A stretch of DNA of 64,000 nucleotides. It comes from Arabiibacter massiliensis (lineage in GTDB: Bacteria; Actinomycetota; Coriobacteriia; Coriobacteriales; Eggerthellaceae). Below are positions 31,817-40,601 of this stretch, one piece after another. The notes under the pieces are model-generated. The model did not search any database and was not told the DNA's origin. It saw only the letters and a list, made by a program, of their open reading frames with translations. The position numbers were made by a program, and so were the translations under genes. The stretch is from NCBI RefSeq assembly GCF_900169505.1, contig NZ_LT827021.1, positions 2,511,400-2,575,399 on the forward strand. The letters run 5' to 3'. The first letter of the stretch is position 1, and every line of letters starts with the position of its first letter.

Positions 31817-33767
31817 CCCGACTTTGACAGCAAAAGAGGCTGTTTTCCTGGGTTCACCTTGGGAAACGACCGCTTTGCGTTGCTGGTTTTATGTTGTGGA
31901 ACAGCCTCGCTCACATTTTCTTCGTAGAGGCGAGCATGTCCTTGATCTGCTTGCGGGTGTAGCGGCGGCGCGCGAGGTCGAGGCCCGCGACCCTCCCCAG
32001 CTCATCAGAAAGATCGGTTCTGTGTCCGAACAGATAGACGTTGGCGTCCTCGTTGACGCCCGTCATGGCGGCGAGGTCATCGGCTATGGCCTGGGCGGAG
32101 TGCTTCCAGCCGAGGTCGGCCTGGATGAGCCTCATGATGACGAGCGCCGCGTAGCAGATCATGAAGTGAGCGCGGATGCGGTCCTCCCTCGACACGTAGA
32201 CGGGCCGCGCATCCAGGGTCGATTTCGTGACCCTGAACGTCTCCTCGATCCTCCACAGGCCCCGGTACAGCTCGATGACGTCGCGCTCGTCCATGTAGGT
32301 CTCGCTCGTGACGATGCAGTAGTAGCCGTCCATCGCCTCGTCGGCGGCGATCTTCTCCTCGTCGAGCGACCAGAGGTGCTCGGCCACCTCTCCGGTGGAA
32401 GGCACGCAGGGGGTGTCCTTGGCGTAGCGCACCGATGAGCGGGCCTTCGCGCTCGCCATGCCCCCGCGCTCGATGGCGGCCTTCGATTTCTCGATGACCT
32501 TGGCGCGCTCGCGGCGCGCCCGCTCGAAGAAGTCTTTGCTCCAGAAGGCCACCTGCTTGACGGGGATGCGCTCTTTGCGGGTCGCCCCGTCCTCGCCTTC
32601 CACAACGACCTCCTTGTAGGACTGGCGGGACTTGACCTTGAAGGTCCCCGCCTCGTTCTCGGCGTAGCCCCCGTCTTCGAGCACCCACGCCTTCAGGGAC
32701 CTTGTCGCCTTGCGCACCGATTGCGAGAACGCGAACCCGTTGCCGTCGAGCACGGCTGCGGCGATGTTGTTCGAGGTGTTGAGGCCCTTGTCGGCCACCA
32801 CGACCGTGCGCTCATGGGGGTGTCGTGAGCGCATCTTCTTCATGACAGGCAGCAAGGTGAGCGAGTCGTTCACGTTGCCCGAGAACACCTCGTAGTCAAG
32901 CGGTATCCCGTCGGCGTCGAGGAGCAGCCCCATCTGGACGATGGGGTTGGGCCTGTGCTCCTTGGAGACGCCGCGGCGGCGCAGGTCGTCCTCGTCCTCG
33001 ATCTCGAAGTAGTAGTTGGTCACGTCGTAGTAGGTGCGGCTGCGGTCGCGCTCGCGCAGGCTCTCCACCGCCGAGTCGAGGTGCGCCTTGAACCTGTCCT
33101 CGTAGCGCGCGAAGAAGCTCAGGGCATGGTAGACGTCGTCGAGCGAGAACTCGCAGCGGTCGGGCAGCATCCCGCGCTTCTCGAAGGAGGCCTTCTTCGA
33201 CTCGGGGGAGAGGATGCGCATGTAGGTCAGCATGCGGAACGCCGCGTTGGCGTCGAAGCCCAGGTGCGCGTGCACCTTGCGGCTGTCCCAGAACGCCCCG
33301 ATGCCGAGCGCGTGGTAGTAGCGGGAGAGAACCAGGGAGCCTATGTTGAGCCGGGTGGCAGAGGCTCGCTTGTCTATCCTCTCGGACATACGGGCCTCGA
33401 TGAGGACGGGCGCCTCCGAGCGCCTCTTCTCCTCGGTCAGGGCCCTCGCCCGCGCCTCGAAGTGGGCGATCGGGTCCTCGTACGCCTCTTCGAGCTCGTC
33501 GAGGTACCCGCAGCTCTCGACGGTGCGGGTGCGCACCTTGCCGTCTTTCCGGAATCCCTCGGTGATGGAAAGGTAGATGCGCCCCTCGCGCGTCTTGGTC
33601 TTCTTGAGATACATCGCCCCAACCTTCTCGCACTGCTTTTCATCACCCCTGATTATATCATAAAACATAACCGTCCAGAACGAGAAATATTCTTTAAACT
33701 TGACAAAAGAATACCCGCTGACCAGCGGGTACGACGGGAAACCAGGCGGTTATGCGCTCAAACTCCG
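31817..33767 (-). mobile_element. IS1634-family insertion sequence, 1951 bp
   Basis: The boundaries are set by the flanking perfect direct repeats. The left end (CCGACTTTGACAGCAAAA from 31818) and the inverted right end (CGGAGTTTGAGCGCATAA from 33767) match at 13 of 18 positions, as expected for terminal inverted repeats. A single transposase gene fills the element. The internal hairpin ACCCGCTG...CAGCGGGT (33712-33729) lies upstream of the transposase promoter region. Confidence 0.88.
31911..33614 (-). CDS. IS1634-family DDE transposase
   Basis: The protein has 567 residues. The start at 33614 (MYLKKTKTREGRIYLSI) follows AGAAGG; an upstream ATG at 33668 is possible. Family features include RTYYDVTNYYFE (catalytic Asp), then VVVADKGLNTSNNIA (second Asp), and YYCIVTSE...YRGLWRIEETFRVTK (catalytic Glu region). 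It appears complete with no frameshift, so the element may be active. AT-rich sequence just upstream (TATAAT-like on the minus strand near 33650) should provide its promoter. Confidence 0.93.
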   Translation of the reverse strand: MYLKKTKTREGRIYLSITEGFRKDGKVRTRTVESCGYLDELEEAYEDPIAHFEARARALTEEKRRSEAPVLIEARMSERIDKRASATRLNIGSLVLSRYYHALGIGAFWDSRKVHAHLGFDANAAFRMLTYMRILSPESKKASFEKRGMLPDRCEFSLDDVYHALSFFARYEDRFKAHLDSAVESLRERDRSRTYYDVTNYYFEIEDEDDLRRRGVSKEHRPNPIVQMGLLLDADGIPLDYEVFSGNVNDSLTLLPVMKKMRSRHPHERTVVVADKGLNTSNNIAAAVLDGNGFAFSQSVRKATRSLKAWVLEDGGYAENEAGTFKVKSRQSYKEVVVEGEDGATRKERIPVKQVAFWSKDFFERARRERAKVIEKSKAAIERGGMASAKARSSVRYAKDTPCVPSTGEVAEHLWSLDEEKIAADEAMDGYYCIVTSETYMDERDVIELYRGLWRIEETFRVTKSTLDARPVYVSREDRIRAHFMICYAALVIMRLIQADLGWKHSAQAIADDLAAMTGVNEDANVYLFGHRTDLSDELGRVAGLDLARRRYTRKQIKDMLASTKKM

Positions 33768-34034
33768 GAGCTCCGTGTCGCGCGCCGAGAGGAACAGCAC
33801 GGGAACGGTGGTCTTGGAGCGCAGACGGCGGCACAGCTCGTAGCCGTCCATTCCCGGCAGCATGATGTCCAGCACGAACAGGTCGTAGGGGTTCTTCGTG
33901 GCGAGGGCCAGCGCGTCTTCGCCGTTGTCGACGACGTCGGTGAAGAATCCCTCCTTCTTCAGGGCGTAGCTGACGAATTCGGTGATGGAGGGCTCGTCGT
34001 CGACGACGAGGATGCGATGCGGCGTGTCGTTCAT
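33750..34034 (-). pseudogene. Truncated response regulator receiver (duplicate)
   Basis: This is the 5' fragment of the regulator at 31051-31746, duplicated with the IS insertion. It encodes 94 residues: the receiver through the phosphoacceptor Asp up to SARDTEL, then five residues from the IS end (RSLSA). The conserved Lys and the whole DNA-binding domain are lost. It keeps the original ribosome site and the original upstream sequence next to coaX. It could still be transcribed and translated into a partial receiver. Confidence 0.9.
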
Positions 34035-34104
34035 GTGTTGCCTTTCTATCAGATGGGGTCCCGTGTCCGGTGCCTGACAGATGCTCGTGGGCGGGTTGTT
34101 ATAA
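33768..34104. repeat. 337-bp direct repeat, right copy (IS target duplication)
   Basis: It is identical to 31480-31816. The right boundary (34104) falls inside the coaX -10 box TATAAT (34100-34105). The last base of that box comes from unique sequence, so the coaX copy is the ancestral junction. Confidence 0.92.
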
Positions 34105-34105
34105 T
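34100..34105 (+). promoter_or_regulatory. coaX: -10 element for coaX
   Basis: TATAAT lies 54 bp upstream of the coaX start, straddling the right edge of the direct repeat. The corresponding position beside the IS reads TATAAC, so only this copy keeps the perfect box. Confidence 0.6.
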
Positions 34106-34158
34106 GACGAGTGCAACTATAAACATCCGCGCTGCCTGCAAAGGAGACTGTCAAAAAC

Positions 34159-34929
34159 ATGTTACTTGCTATCGACGTGGGCAACACCCAGACGGTGGTG
34201 GGCGTTTACCAGGGCGAAAGCCTGCTGCACCGGTGGCGCGTGGCCACGAATAAGAAGCACACCTCCGATGAGCTGCGCGTGAAGCTGGTGCCGCTGCTCA
34301 GCTCCGAGGGCATCGCGGTGGGCGATCTGGACGGCGTGGCGCTGGCCTCCGTCGTGCCGCAGCTGACGCTTTCGTGGTGCGCGGCGGTGCGCCGCATGAT
34401 CGGGCGCGAGGCGCTCGTATGCACGGCCGAGGCGGCGGGCGGACTGTTCGAGGCGGACTATCCGAACCCGCGCGAGGTGGGCGCCGACCGCGTGGCCGAC
34501 GCCGTGGCCGCCAAGGCGCTCTACGGCGCGCCGGTGGTGGTGGTGGACTTCGGTACGGCTACGAATATCGAGGTCATCGACGCGGAAGGGAAGTTCGTGG
34601 GCGGCGTGATAGCGCCGGGCGTGGAGACGTCGGCTTCTGCGCTGTTCTCGCATGCCACCAAGCTCGGGGCCATCGATCTGGTGGATCCCGGGGTCGCCAT
34701 CGGGCGCAACACCGAAGAGGCCATCCAGGCGGGCATCGTCTACGGCGAGGCCGACCGCGTGGACGGCCTGGTGCGGCGCATCTTCGGCCAGCTGGGCTAC
34801 GAGGCGCCGGTGGTGGCCACGGGAGGCCTCGCCTCGCGTGTGGCGGCCCAGTCGAGCACCATCACCGCCACCAACCCCGAGCTCACCCTCGAGGGCCTCC
34901 GCCTCATATACGCCGCGCGCGAGGCGTAG
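34159..34929 (+). CDS. coaX: Type III pantothenate kinase
   Basis: The protein has 256 residues, the usual size. It phosphorylates pantothenate in the first step of CoA synthesis. Signature motifs: MLLAIDVGNTQTVVGVY (phosphate loop), NPREVGADRVADAVAA, VVVDFGTATNIEVID and GGVIAPGVETSASAL. Start follows AAAGGAGA. The insertion to its left moved the response regulator gene 2.3 kb away but left the coaX promoter whole. A palindromic repeat follows 21 bp after the stop. Confidence 0.95.
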   Translation: MLLAIDVGNTQTVVGVYQGESLLHRWRVATNKKHTSDELRVKLVPLLSSEGIAVGDLDGVALASVVPQLTLSWCAAVRRMIGREALVCTAEAAGGLFEADYPNPREVGADRVADAVAAKALYGAPVVVVDFGTATNIEVIDAEGKFVGGVIAPGVETSASALFSHATKLGAIDLVDPGVAIGRNTEEAIQAGIVYGEADRVDGLVRRIFGQLGYEAPVVATGGLASRVAAQSSTITATNPELTLEGLRLIYAAREA

Positions 34930-34950
34930 CTGTCCCAAACGGGGATATTT

Positions 34951-34983
34951 TGGCATAAAAGGGGACAGTCCCCTTTTATGCCA
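34951..34983. repeat. Palindromic repeat, GGGGACAGTCCCC family, copy 2
   Basis: TGGCATAAAAGGGGA (34951-34965) and TCCCCTTTTATGCCA (34969-34983) are perfect 15-bp arms with a 3-nt centre. The flanking TGTCCCAAACGGGG (34931-34944) belongs to the same family pattern. It lies between the convergent coaX and PIN-toxin genes. Confidence 0.88.
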
Positions 34984-35052
34984 TTTTGAGCGCTGCGGGG
35001 ATAAAGGCGTCCTCGGGCAGGGTGCTCTCGATGCAGCGACGTCGCTGTTGCT

Positions 35053-35538
35053 TTACGCCATCAGGGCTACTGCGTCGTGAGGCGCGAGGGCGGCTACGGG
35101 CGACTTGCTCAGAAGCACCTCGTCGCTGGTAACGAGGTAGTCCGCTTTCGAGCGCTCCATGGCGGCAAGCACAAGGTTGTCCTCGAAGTCGTTGTGTACG
35201 GCGCGGTATTTCGCGGCAATCCAAAGATCCGCCTGGTCGATGGGGACGACAGTCGCCAATTCCTCCATAGCGCGCACGCAGCCCCATGCATACTCGTTGA
35301 TGGCTGCGGCGACGCCTGCCGTAACCTCTACGTTCTTCGCTCGGATCTTTCGCTTCTCCCGTTCATTGAGCAGGTAATAGACATCCTTTATCGATGAGGC
35401 TGCAAAAAGCAACGTCGTTTGCTGGCTCGTTGCAAGCGTGACAAGCTCTACGGCATCGTCCCTTCCCGGCCGGTCGCTTGCGAAAAGGTCAAGCCATACG
35501 TTCGAGTCCAGAAGCAGTCTCGTAGATGCGGTGATCAT
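35053..35538 (-). CDS. PIN-domain toxin
   Basis: The protein has 161 residues. PIN ribonuclease features: RLLLDSNVWLDLF (first Asp), a central Glu-containing helix, NDFEDNLVLAAM (Glu-Asp pair) and YLVTSDEVLL (last Asp). Such toxins cleave RNA when the antitoxin is lost. Start 35538 overlaps the antitoxin stop by 4 bp (ATGA), typical of toxin-antitoxin coupling. A longer frame upstream lies within the antitoxin and is rejected. Confidence 0.85.
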   Translation of the reverse strand: MITASTRLLLDSNVWLDLFASDRPGRDDAVELVTLATSQQTTLLFAASSIKDVYYLLNEREKRKIRAKNVEVTAGVAAAINEYAWGCVRAMEELATVVPIDQADLWIAAKYRAVHNDFEDNLVLAAMERSKADYLVTSDEVLLSKSPVAALAPHDAVALMA

Positions 35539-35894
35539 AGCAGCCCCCGCTCTTCCCAGCGCGAGAACAGGGCTTCTCCTCGGAGCTGCCGGTCGTCGAG
35601 CGTTATTTCGGCATCTGTGCAAAAGCCCAGTTCGGATTGTAGTTGTGAGTGCAGGTTCAGGCTGTGCTCCAGCACCTCGAGTTTCCTGGCGATAGCCGAC
35701 TGCGAGGAATCCCGGGTGTCTTCGGCCTTCTCAAGGAACTCCCTGACCGCGCTCGGCTCGTGTGCATGCGATGCGGCGAACGTCCAGAGTGCGCGAACGG
35801 CATGCGAAGGCGAGTACCCGGCCTGCTTCAAAACAGCATCGCCGCGCTCCTTCATAACCGAATCGATGCGAGTATTGAACTGCGTCATTGTCAT
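35535..35894 (-). CDS. RelB/DinJ-like antitoxin
   Basis: The protein has 119 residues. The N-terminal ribbon-helix-helix resembles RelB/DinJ: MTQFNTRIDSVMKERGDAVL, then GYSPSHAVRALWTFAASH. The C-terminal half is charged and probably wraps the toxin. A DinJ-like antitoxin with a PIN toxin is a mixed pairing; RelE/YafQ is the more common partner. GAGGGGG precedes the start. A second in-frame ATG (35888) could also serve. Confidence 0.82.
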   Translation of the reverse strand: MTMTQFNTRIDSVMKERGDAVLKQAGYSPSHAVRALWTFAASHAHEPSAVREFLEKAEDTRDSSQSAIARKLEVLEHSLNLHSQLQSELGFCTDAEITLDDRQLRGEALFSRWEERGLL

Positions 35895-36111
35895 GGCAGC
35901 CCCCTCTTCTACTCCCCCGGCATCCGTTTGCCGCCGAACTGCTTTAATGCGATGATATCAGTATAGCATTATATGGGATTACTTGCTATCAAGCTCCGGT
36001 GATTCCGATTGGTGGGATTTGATGGCCCTTGGGGGAAAAGAGGTGGTCAAGGGGCGTGAAACCAGTAGAATGCAGGGAAAGCGTACCGACGAGGAAAAGG
36101 GAGGGCCCGAC

Positions 36112-37800
36112 GTGTTGAGCGACATTGAAATTGCCCAAGCGACCGAACCGCAGCCGATCAGCGCCATCGCCGAGAAGGCGGGCGTGCCGCAGAAGTACCT
36201 GGAGATGTACGGCACGAACAAGGCGAAGGTGGACTACAACCTGCTCAAGGACGTAGAGCACACGCCGGGCAAGCTCATCCTGGTCACGGCCATCAACCCC
36301 ACGCCCGCCGGCGAGGGCAAGACCACCACCACGGTGGGCCTGGCCGACGCGCTAGCGAAGCAGGGCAAGAACGTGGTCGTGGCCCTGCGCGAGCCGTCGC
36401 TCGGCCCCGTGTTCGGCATCAAGGGCGGCGCGGCCGGCGGCGGGTACGCCCAGGTCATCCCCATGGAGGACATCAACCTGCACTTCACGGGCGACTTCCA
36501 CGCCATCGGCGCGGCCAACAACCTACTGGCGGCCCTGCTGGACGCGCACATCCAGAACGGCAACGAGCTGGGCATCGACGTACGCAAGATCACGTGGAAG
36601 CGCGTGGTGGACATGAACGACCGCCAGCTGCGCAACATCGTGGACGGCCTGGGCGGCAAGGCCCACGGCGTGCCGCGCGAGGACGGCTTCGACATCACGG
36701 TGGCCTCCGAGGTCATGGCCATCTTCTGCCTGGCCACGAGCATTACCGACTTGAAGGAGCGCTTGGGACGCATTGTGGTGGGCTACACCTTCGACGACAA
36801 GCCGGTCACGGCGCACGACCTGCATGCCGAAGGCGCCATGACGGCCCTTTTGAAGGACGCCCTGAAGCCGAACCTCGTGCAGACGCTCGAAGGAACGCCG
36901 GCGTTCGTGCACGGCGGTCCCTTCGCCAACATCGCGCACGGCTGCAACTCCATCATGGCCACGCGCATGGCCATGGCGCTCGGCGACTACTGCGTGACCG
37001 AGGCCGGCTTCGGCGCCGACCTGGGCGCGGAGAAGTTCCTCGACATCAAGTGCCGCCTGGCGGGCCTGAAGCCCGACGCGGTGGTGGTGGTGGCCACGGT
37101 GCGCGCTTTGAAGAACCACGGCGGCGTGGCGAAGGCCGACCTCAACGAGGAGAACCTCGAGGCGCTGGAGGCCGGTCTGCCGAACCTGTTGCAGCACGTG
37201 GAGAACATCACGCAGGTGTACCGGCTGCCGTGCGTGGTGGCCATCAACGCGTTTCCCACCGACACGAAGGCCGAGCTCGACCTGGTGGAGGCCAAGTGCC
37301 GCGAGCTGGGCGTGAACGTGGCGCTGTCCGAGGTGTGGGCCAAGGGCGGCGAGGGCGGCCAGGCGCTGGCCACCGAGGTGGCGCGCCTGTGTGCGGCGGG
37401 CGACGCCGATGGCCGCAGCGCCGCGACGTTCGCGTTCTCCTATGAGGATGACCTTTCGCTCGCCGAGAAGATCGAGGCCATCGCGAAGCGCATCTACCAT
37501 GCCGACGGTGTGACGTTCGAGCCCGCCGCGAAGAAGGAGCTCGCGCAGCTTGAGGCGCTCGGCTTCGGCGGTATGCCGGTGTGCATGGCCAAGACGCAGT
37601 ATTCCTTCAGCGACGACGCTGCCAAGCTCGGCGCTCCGCGCGGTTTCACCGTGACCGTGCGCCAGGTGAAGGTGTCGGCCGGCGCCGGCTTCGTGGTGGC
37701 ACTCACGGGCTCCATCATGACGATGCCCGGCCTCGGCAAGACCCCGGCCGCGTTCAAGATCGACGTCGACGAGGATGGCAAGATTTCGGGATTGTTCTAA
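36112..37800 (+). CDS. fhs: Formate-tetrahydrofolate ligase
   Basis: The protein has 562 residues. It makes 10-formyl-THF from formate, THF and ATP, the entry step of the methyl branch of the Wood-Ljungdahl pathway. The P-loop [14 protein letters not shown] (about residue 63) and the [20 protein letters not shown] segment are diagnostic. Start GTG 36112 is preceded by AAGGGAGG at proper spacing; TTG 36115 is the alternative, and the long upstream frame is not supported. FchA and FolD, the next steps, are 2.2 kb downstream beyond two unrelated genes. The 217 bp upstream hold AT-rich promoter-like sequence (TATAGCATTATAT near 35963). Confidence 0.94.
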   Translation: MLSDIEIAQATEPQPISAIAEKAGVPQKYLEMYGTNKAKVDYNLLKDVEHTPGKLILVTAINPTPAGEGKTTTTVGLADALAKQGKNVVVALREPSLGPVFGIKGGAAGGGYAQVIPMEDINLHFTGDFHAIGAANNLLAALLDAHIQNGNELGIDVRKITWKRVVDMNDRQLRNIVDGLGGKAHGVPREDGFDITVASEVMAIFCLATSITDLKERLGRIVVGYTFDDKPVTAHDLHAEGAMTALLKDALKPNLVQTLEGTPAFVHGGPFANIAHGCNSIMATRMAMALGDYCVTEAGFGADLGAEKFLDIKCRLAGLKPDAVVVVATVRALKNHGGVAKADLNEENLEALEAGLPNLLQHVENITQVYRLPCVVAINAFPTDTKAELDLVEAKCRELGVNVALSEVWAKGGEGGQALATEVARLCAAGDADGRSAATFAFSYEDDLSLAEKIEAIAKRIYHADGVTFEPAAKKELAQLEALGFGGMPVCMAKTQYSFSDDAAKLGAPRGFTVTVRQVKVSAGAGFVVALTGSIMTMPGLGKTPAAFKIDVDEDGKISGLF

Positions 37801-37803
37801 CAT

Positions 37804-37831
37804 GTTCCGGCGGTCTGCCGACCGCCGGAAC
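37804..37831 (+). terminator. Hairpin after fhs
   Basis: GTTCCGGCGGT (37804-37814) pairs perfectly with ACCGCCGGAAC (37821-37831) over a 6-nt loop, 3 bp after the fhs stop. There is no U-tract. Confidence 0.65.
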
Positions 37832-37869
37832 CACCCGACATGCTGCGGCCGCCCGTGAGCGACGGTAAC

Positions 37870-37935
37870 ATTTAGTCGATTATACTCTACGATACTCTTG
37901 AAATTAGCTATATCATAGAGTATAATCGACTAAAT
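37870..37935. promoter_or_regulatory. 20-bp-arm palindrome holding the promoter of the DUF4143 ATPase
   Basis: ATTTAGTCGATTATACTCTA (37870-37889) and its perfect reverse complement (37916-37935) flank 26 bp of AT-rich sequence. A -10 like TATAAT (37921-37926) lies within the right arm, 23 bp before the start codon. This suggests binding of a dimeric regulator, possibly the gene product's own system. Confidence 0.7.
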
Positions 37936-37948
37936 GGAAGGAGCTGGC

Positions 37949-39193
37949 ATGAACAACCGTGTGCCGAGGCCGTATTATCAGCAGTTGCTTGAACGATATC
38001 GCGATACGGAGTTCGTCAAAGTTCTCACGGGCGTGCGCCGCTGCGGCAAATCCACATTGCTCGACCTGTTCATCGAGGATCTGCGCGACCAAGGTGTTCC
38101 GGAGTCGAACGTGTTTCGCAAGCGCTTCGACGAGTTCGGATTGCCGCTCAACCCGACTGCGGAAGACCTTCAGGCGGAAATCGCGGTCGAGCTCGCAGCG
38201 TCCGATTCTTCCCACATGTTCTACGTCGTTCTTGACGAGGTCCAGATGGTGCCTGAGTGGGAGCGGGTTGTGCGGGGTCTCCAAACGCGATCCGGAGTAG
38301 ATGTGTACCTGACCGGGTCGAACGCTTACCTGTTATCCTCCGATCTCGCGACGCTGCTTGCCGGGCGCTCGGTGGAGATACCCGTGTACCCGCTGTCGTT
38401 CTGCGAATATGCTGAGTTCTCCTCGAGGCTTCGAGAAAAGGCGAGCGGCAACGCGGACGCCCTGTTCGCCGAGTATCTGCGCTACGGGGGGATGCCCAGC
38501 CTCTTCGCGCTCAAAGAGCCTCGCGAGGAAGACATCGCACGCGAGCTCGCCGGCATATTCAACTCCGTCATCGTGAACGACGTGGCGCAGCGGTATCAGA
38601 TTCGCGATTACGCTCTGCTCGAGCGGCTGGTCGCCTATGTGTTCTCGACGTCCGGCAACCTGTTCTCCGTCAAAAGCATCATGAATTACTTGAAAAGCGC
38701 GGGCATGAAGGCGTCCTACGAGACGATCGATGGATACCTGCACGCGCTGGAGCAGGCCCTCATCCTGCATGGTGCTCCTCAAGTGGGCGTGCAGGGCAAG
38801 CAGCTGCTCCGGCCGTTGAGGAAGTTCTACCCTGTCGACACGGGCCTGCGCAACCTTCCCGGGGGATTCTCGGGTCGGGACGTGGGCTTTCAGCTGGAGA
38901 ACGTCGTGTATTTGGAGCTGCTCAGGCGCGGGTTCAAAGTGTCGGTTGGCGCGCTTGAGCGGGGCGAGGTGGATTTCGTCGCCCAGAAGCGCGACATGCG
39001 ACGCTACATCCAAGTGGTCGACTCGCTGGCTGATCCTGCGACATACGAGCGCGAGCTCGAGCCCCTTCGCTCGCTCGAAGACGCCTTCCCGCGTATCGTC
39101 CTCACGTCCGACCGCTTGCGCGTGGGAACGACCGAGGAGGGCATTCGCATCGTGAACGTAGTCGACTGGCTGCGGGATGGGGCGGCGGAGTAG
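37949..39193 (+). CDS. AAA_14/DUF4143 ATPase
   Basis: The protein has 414 residues. An N-terminal AAA_14 domain has Walker A LTGVRRCGKSTLLDLF (about residues 27-42) and Walker B FYVVLDEVQMV, with the sensor-like YLTGSNAYLLSSDLATLLAGR. The C-terminal DUF4143 domain is nuclease-like (GEVDFVAQKRD). Start 37949 follows AAGGAG. This family is common in host-associated and mobile DNA and is often present in many copies; its biological role is not settled. It interrupts the fhs to fchA series and has slightly lower GC than its neighbours, which fits acquisition. Confidence 0.85.
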   Translation: MNNRVPRPYYQQLLERYRDTEFVKVLTGVRRCGKSTLLDLFIEDLRDQGVPESNVFRKRFDEFGLPLNPTAEDLQAEIAVELAASDSSHMFYVVLDEVQMVPEWERVVRGLQTRSGVDVYLTGSNAYLLSSDLATLLAGRSVEIPVYPLSFCEYAEFSSRLREKASGNADALFAEYLRYGGMPSLFALKEPREEDIARELAGIFNSVIVNDVAQRYQIRDYALLERLVAYVFSTSGNLFSVKSIMNYLKSAGMKASYETIDGYLHALEQALILHGAPQVGVQGKQLLRPLRKFYPVDTGLRNLPGGFSGRDVGFQLENVVYLELLRRGFKVSVGALERGEVDFVAQKRDMRRYIQVVDSLADPATYERELEPLRSLEDAFPRIVLTSDRLRVGTTEEGIRIVNVVDWLRDGAAE

Positions 39194-39271
39194 GGGCTTG
39201 CGGCCCTGCTTCGCATGCGCCAAGGGCTGATCATCGAGCGAAAGACACGCTAAGGCGAGGAGGGGTGCGAC

Positions 39272-39737
39272 ATGCCGCAGATCAGCAAGGGCGGGAAGTT
39301 CGTGTTCGGAACATCCATCGTGCGCGAGGACGGCACGGTGCGCATTCCTCCTCAGGCGGCGGACGAGTACCGCATCGCCGACGAAGGCAAGGTGTACCTC
39401 TTCACCGGAAGCAAGAGCATGCGGCTTCTGCGTGACGCGTCGAGGGTTGCTGGAGCCGTCCAAGCTCGGCCACATCCTGGCAGAGGTTCCCGAGCTGCGC
39501 GATTACGCATCCGCGTGTGGGCGGTTCTTGAAGTATAAGGGCCGCTCCTATTACTGGACCGATATGTCCGAGGACGGGAAGATCACCCTGACGAAAGACA
39601 TGCTGGCCTTTCTCGGTATCGTGCCGGGCGATGTGCTGTTGTGCATCCGCAGCAGCGACATCGCCTTCACTATGGGAGCCAAAGGCCCGCTCGTGGAGAA
39701 GGCCTGCGCGTACCAAGGCGACATCCCGGTCTTTTGA
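39272..39737 (+). pseudogene. AbrB/SpoVT-like regulator with frameshift
   Basis: The first frame starts MPQISKGGKFVFGTSIVRED (strong GAGGAGG site) and covers one swapped-hairpin domain (GTVRIPPQAADEYRI). At about 39415-39430 the frame shifts, and the coding sense continues with TRRGLLEPSKLGHILAEV, then a second similar domain (SEDGKITLTKDMLAFLGIVPGDVLL) to 39737. Together about 155 residues with two AbrB-like halves. A two-base loss, or one-base gain, near AGCATGCGG explains it. It follows the DUF4143 gene by 78 bp. Its intact role is unknown. Confidence 0.72.
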
Positions 39738-39743
39738 CGCATT

Positions 39744-39792
39744 TTCGCCCCAAGAGCACGCCTCAGCGCACGAGGCGTTGTTTTGGGGCGAA
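39744..39792 (+). terminator. Hairpin after the AbrB-like gene
   Basis: TTCGCCCCAA (39744-39753) pairs with TTGGGGCGAA (39783-39792). An inner ACGCCTC/GAGGCGT stem strengthens it. It separates the inserted genes from fchA. Confidence 0.6.
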
Positions 39793-39961
39793 GATCGGGG
39801 AACGGCGGCGCTCCGGCCGCACGTCGAGGGTTCGTGCATGTTTCGCGGGGCGTATGGGGTTATTGCGGGCGGTGGGCTATCATACGGAATGCCGGCGCGC
39901 GGCATGTCCGCGGCGGCCGGCCATCCCGATCACACTTGACGCTCGCGCAAAGGGAGGCGCC

Positions 39962-40576
39962 ATGTACGACACCTCATTCATCGACGAGCTGGCCAGCGCG
40001 GCGCCCACGCCGGGCGGCGGCGGGGCCTCGGCCTATGCGGGCGCGCTCGCCGCGGCGCTCGCCTCCATGGTGGGCAACCTCACGGTGGGCAAGAAGACCT
40101 ACGCCGATGTGGAGGACGAGGTGCGCGCCTCGCTCGATCGTCTCGACGCGCTGCGCTCCCGCCTCATCGCGCTCGTGGACGAAGACGCCCGCGCGTTCGA
40201 GCCCCTGGCCGCCGCCTACCGCCTGCCCAAGGCCACGCCGGAGGAGCAGGCCGTCAAGAACGCGGCGCTCCAGCAGGCGCTCATCGGCGCGAGCGACATT
40301 CCCCTCGCCATCATGCGCGTCGTGGCCGAGGTGGTGGACGAGGCCGACTACCTGGCCCATCACGGCTCCAAGATGGCGCGCTCCGACGCGGGCGTGGCAG
40401 CCGCCTTCGCCCGGGCCGCTTCCGATGGTGCGAGCCTCAATATCTTCATCAACGCCGCCTCCATGGACGACGCGGCCCAGGCCGCGCGCTACCGCGGCGA
40501 GACCGAGTCGCTGGCCGCGCGCACGCGCGAGCGCTGCGACGAGCTGTTCGACTTCGTGAAAACATCCGTCTCGTAA
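39962..40576 (+). CDS. fchA: Methenyl-THF cyclohydrolase / formiminoTHF cyclodeaminase family (FchA)
   Basis: The protein has 204 residues and an all-helical FTCD-cyclodeaminase fold: FIDELASAAPTPGGGGASAYAGALAAALASMV is typical (shown in part: APTPGGGGASAYAGALAAAL), followed by SLDRLDALRSRLIALVDEDARAF. In acetogens and purine fermenters FchA converts 10-formyl-THF to 5,10-methenyl-THF. Start follows AAAGGGAGG. folD begins 25 bp after its stop, which argues strongly for the cyclohydrolase role in the same pathway. Confidence 0.88.
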   Translation: MYDTSFIDELASAAPTPGGGGASAYAGALAAALASMVGNLTVGKKTYADVEDEVRASLDRLDALRSRLIALVDEDARAFEPLAAAYRLPKATPEEQAVKNAALQQALIGASDIPLAIMRVVAEVVDEADYLAHHGSKMARSDAGVAAAFARAASDGASLNIFINAASMDDAAQAARYRGETESLAARTRERCDELFDFVKTSVS

Positions 40577-40601
40577 ACTCCCGAAGGAGCGAATCACCCC
40601 C

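Noticed and set aside
33750..34187. A separate response regulator gene
   Set aside because: It is the duplicated 5' end of the regulator at 31051-31746 created by the insertion sequence; it lacks the DNA-binding domain.
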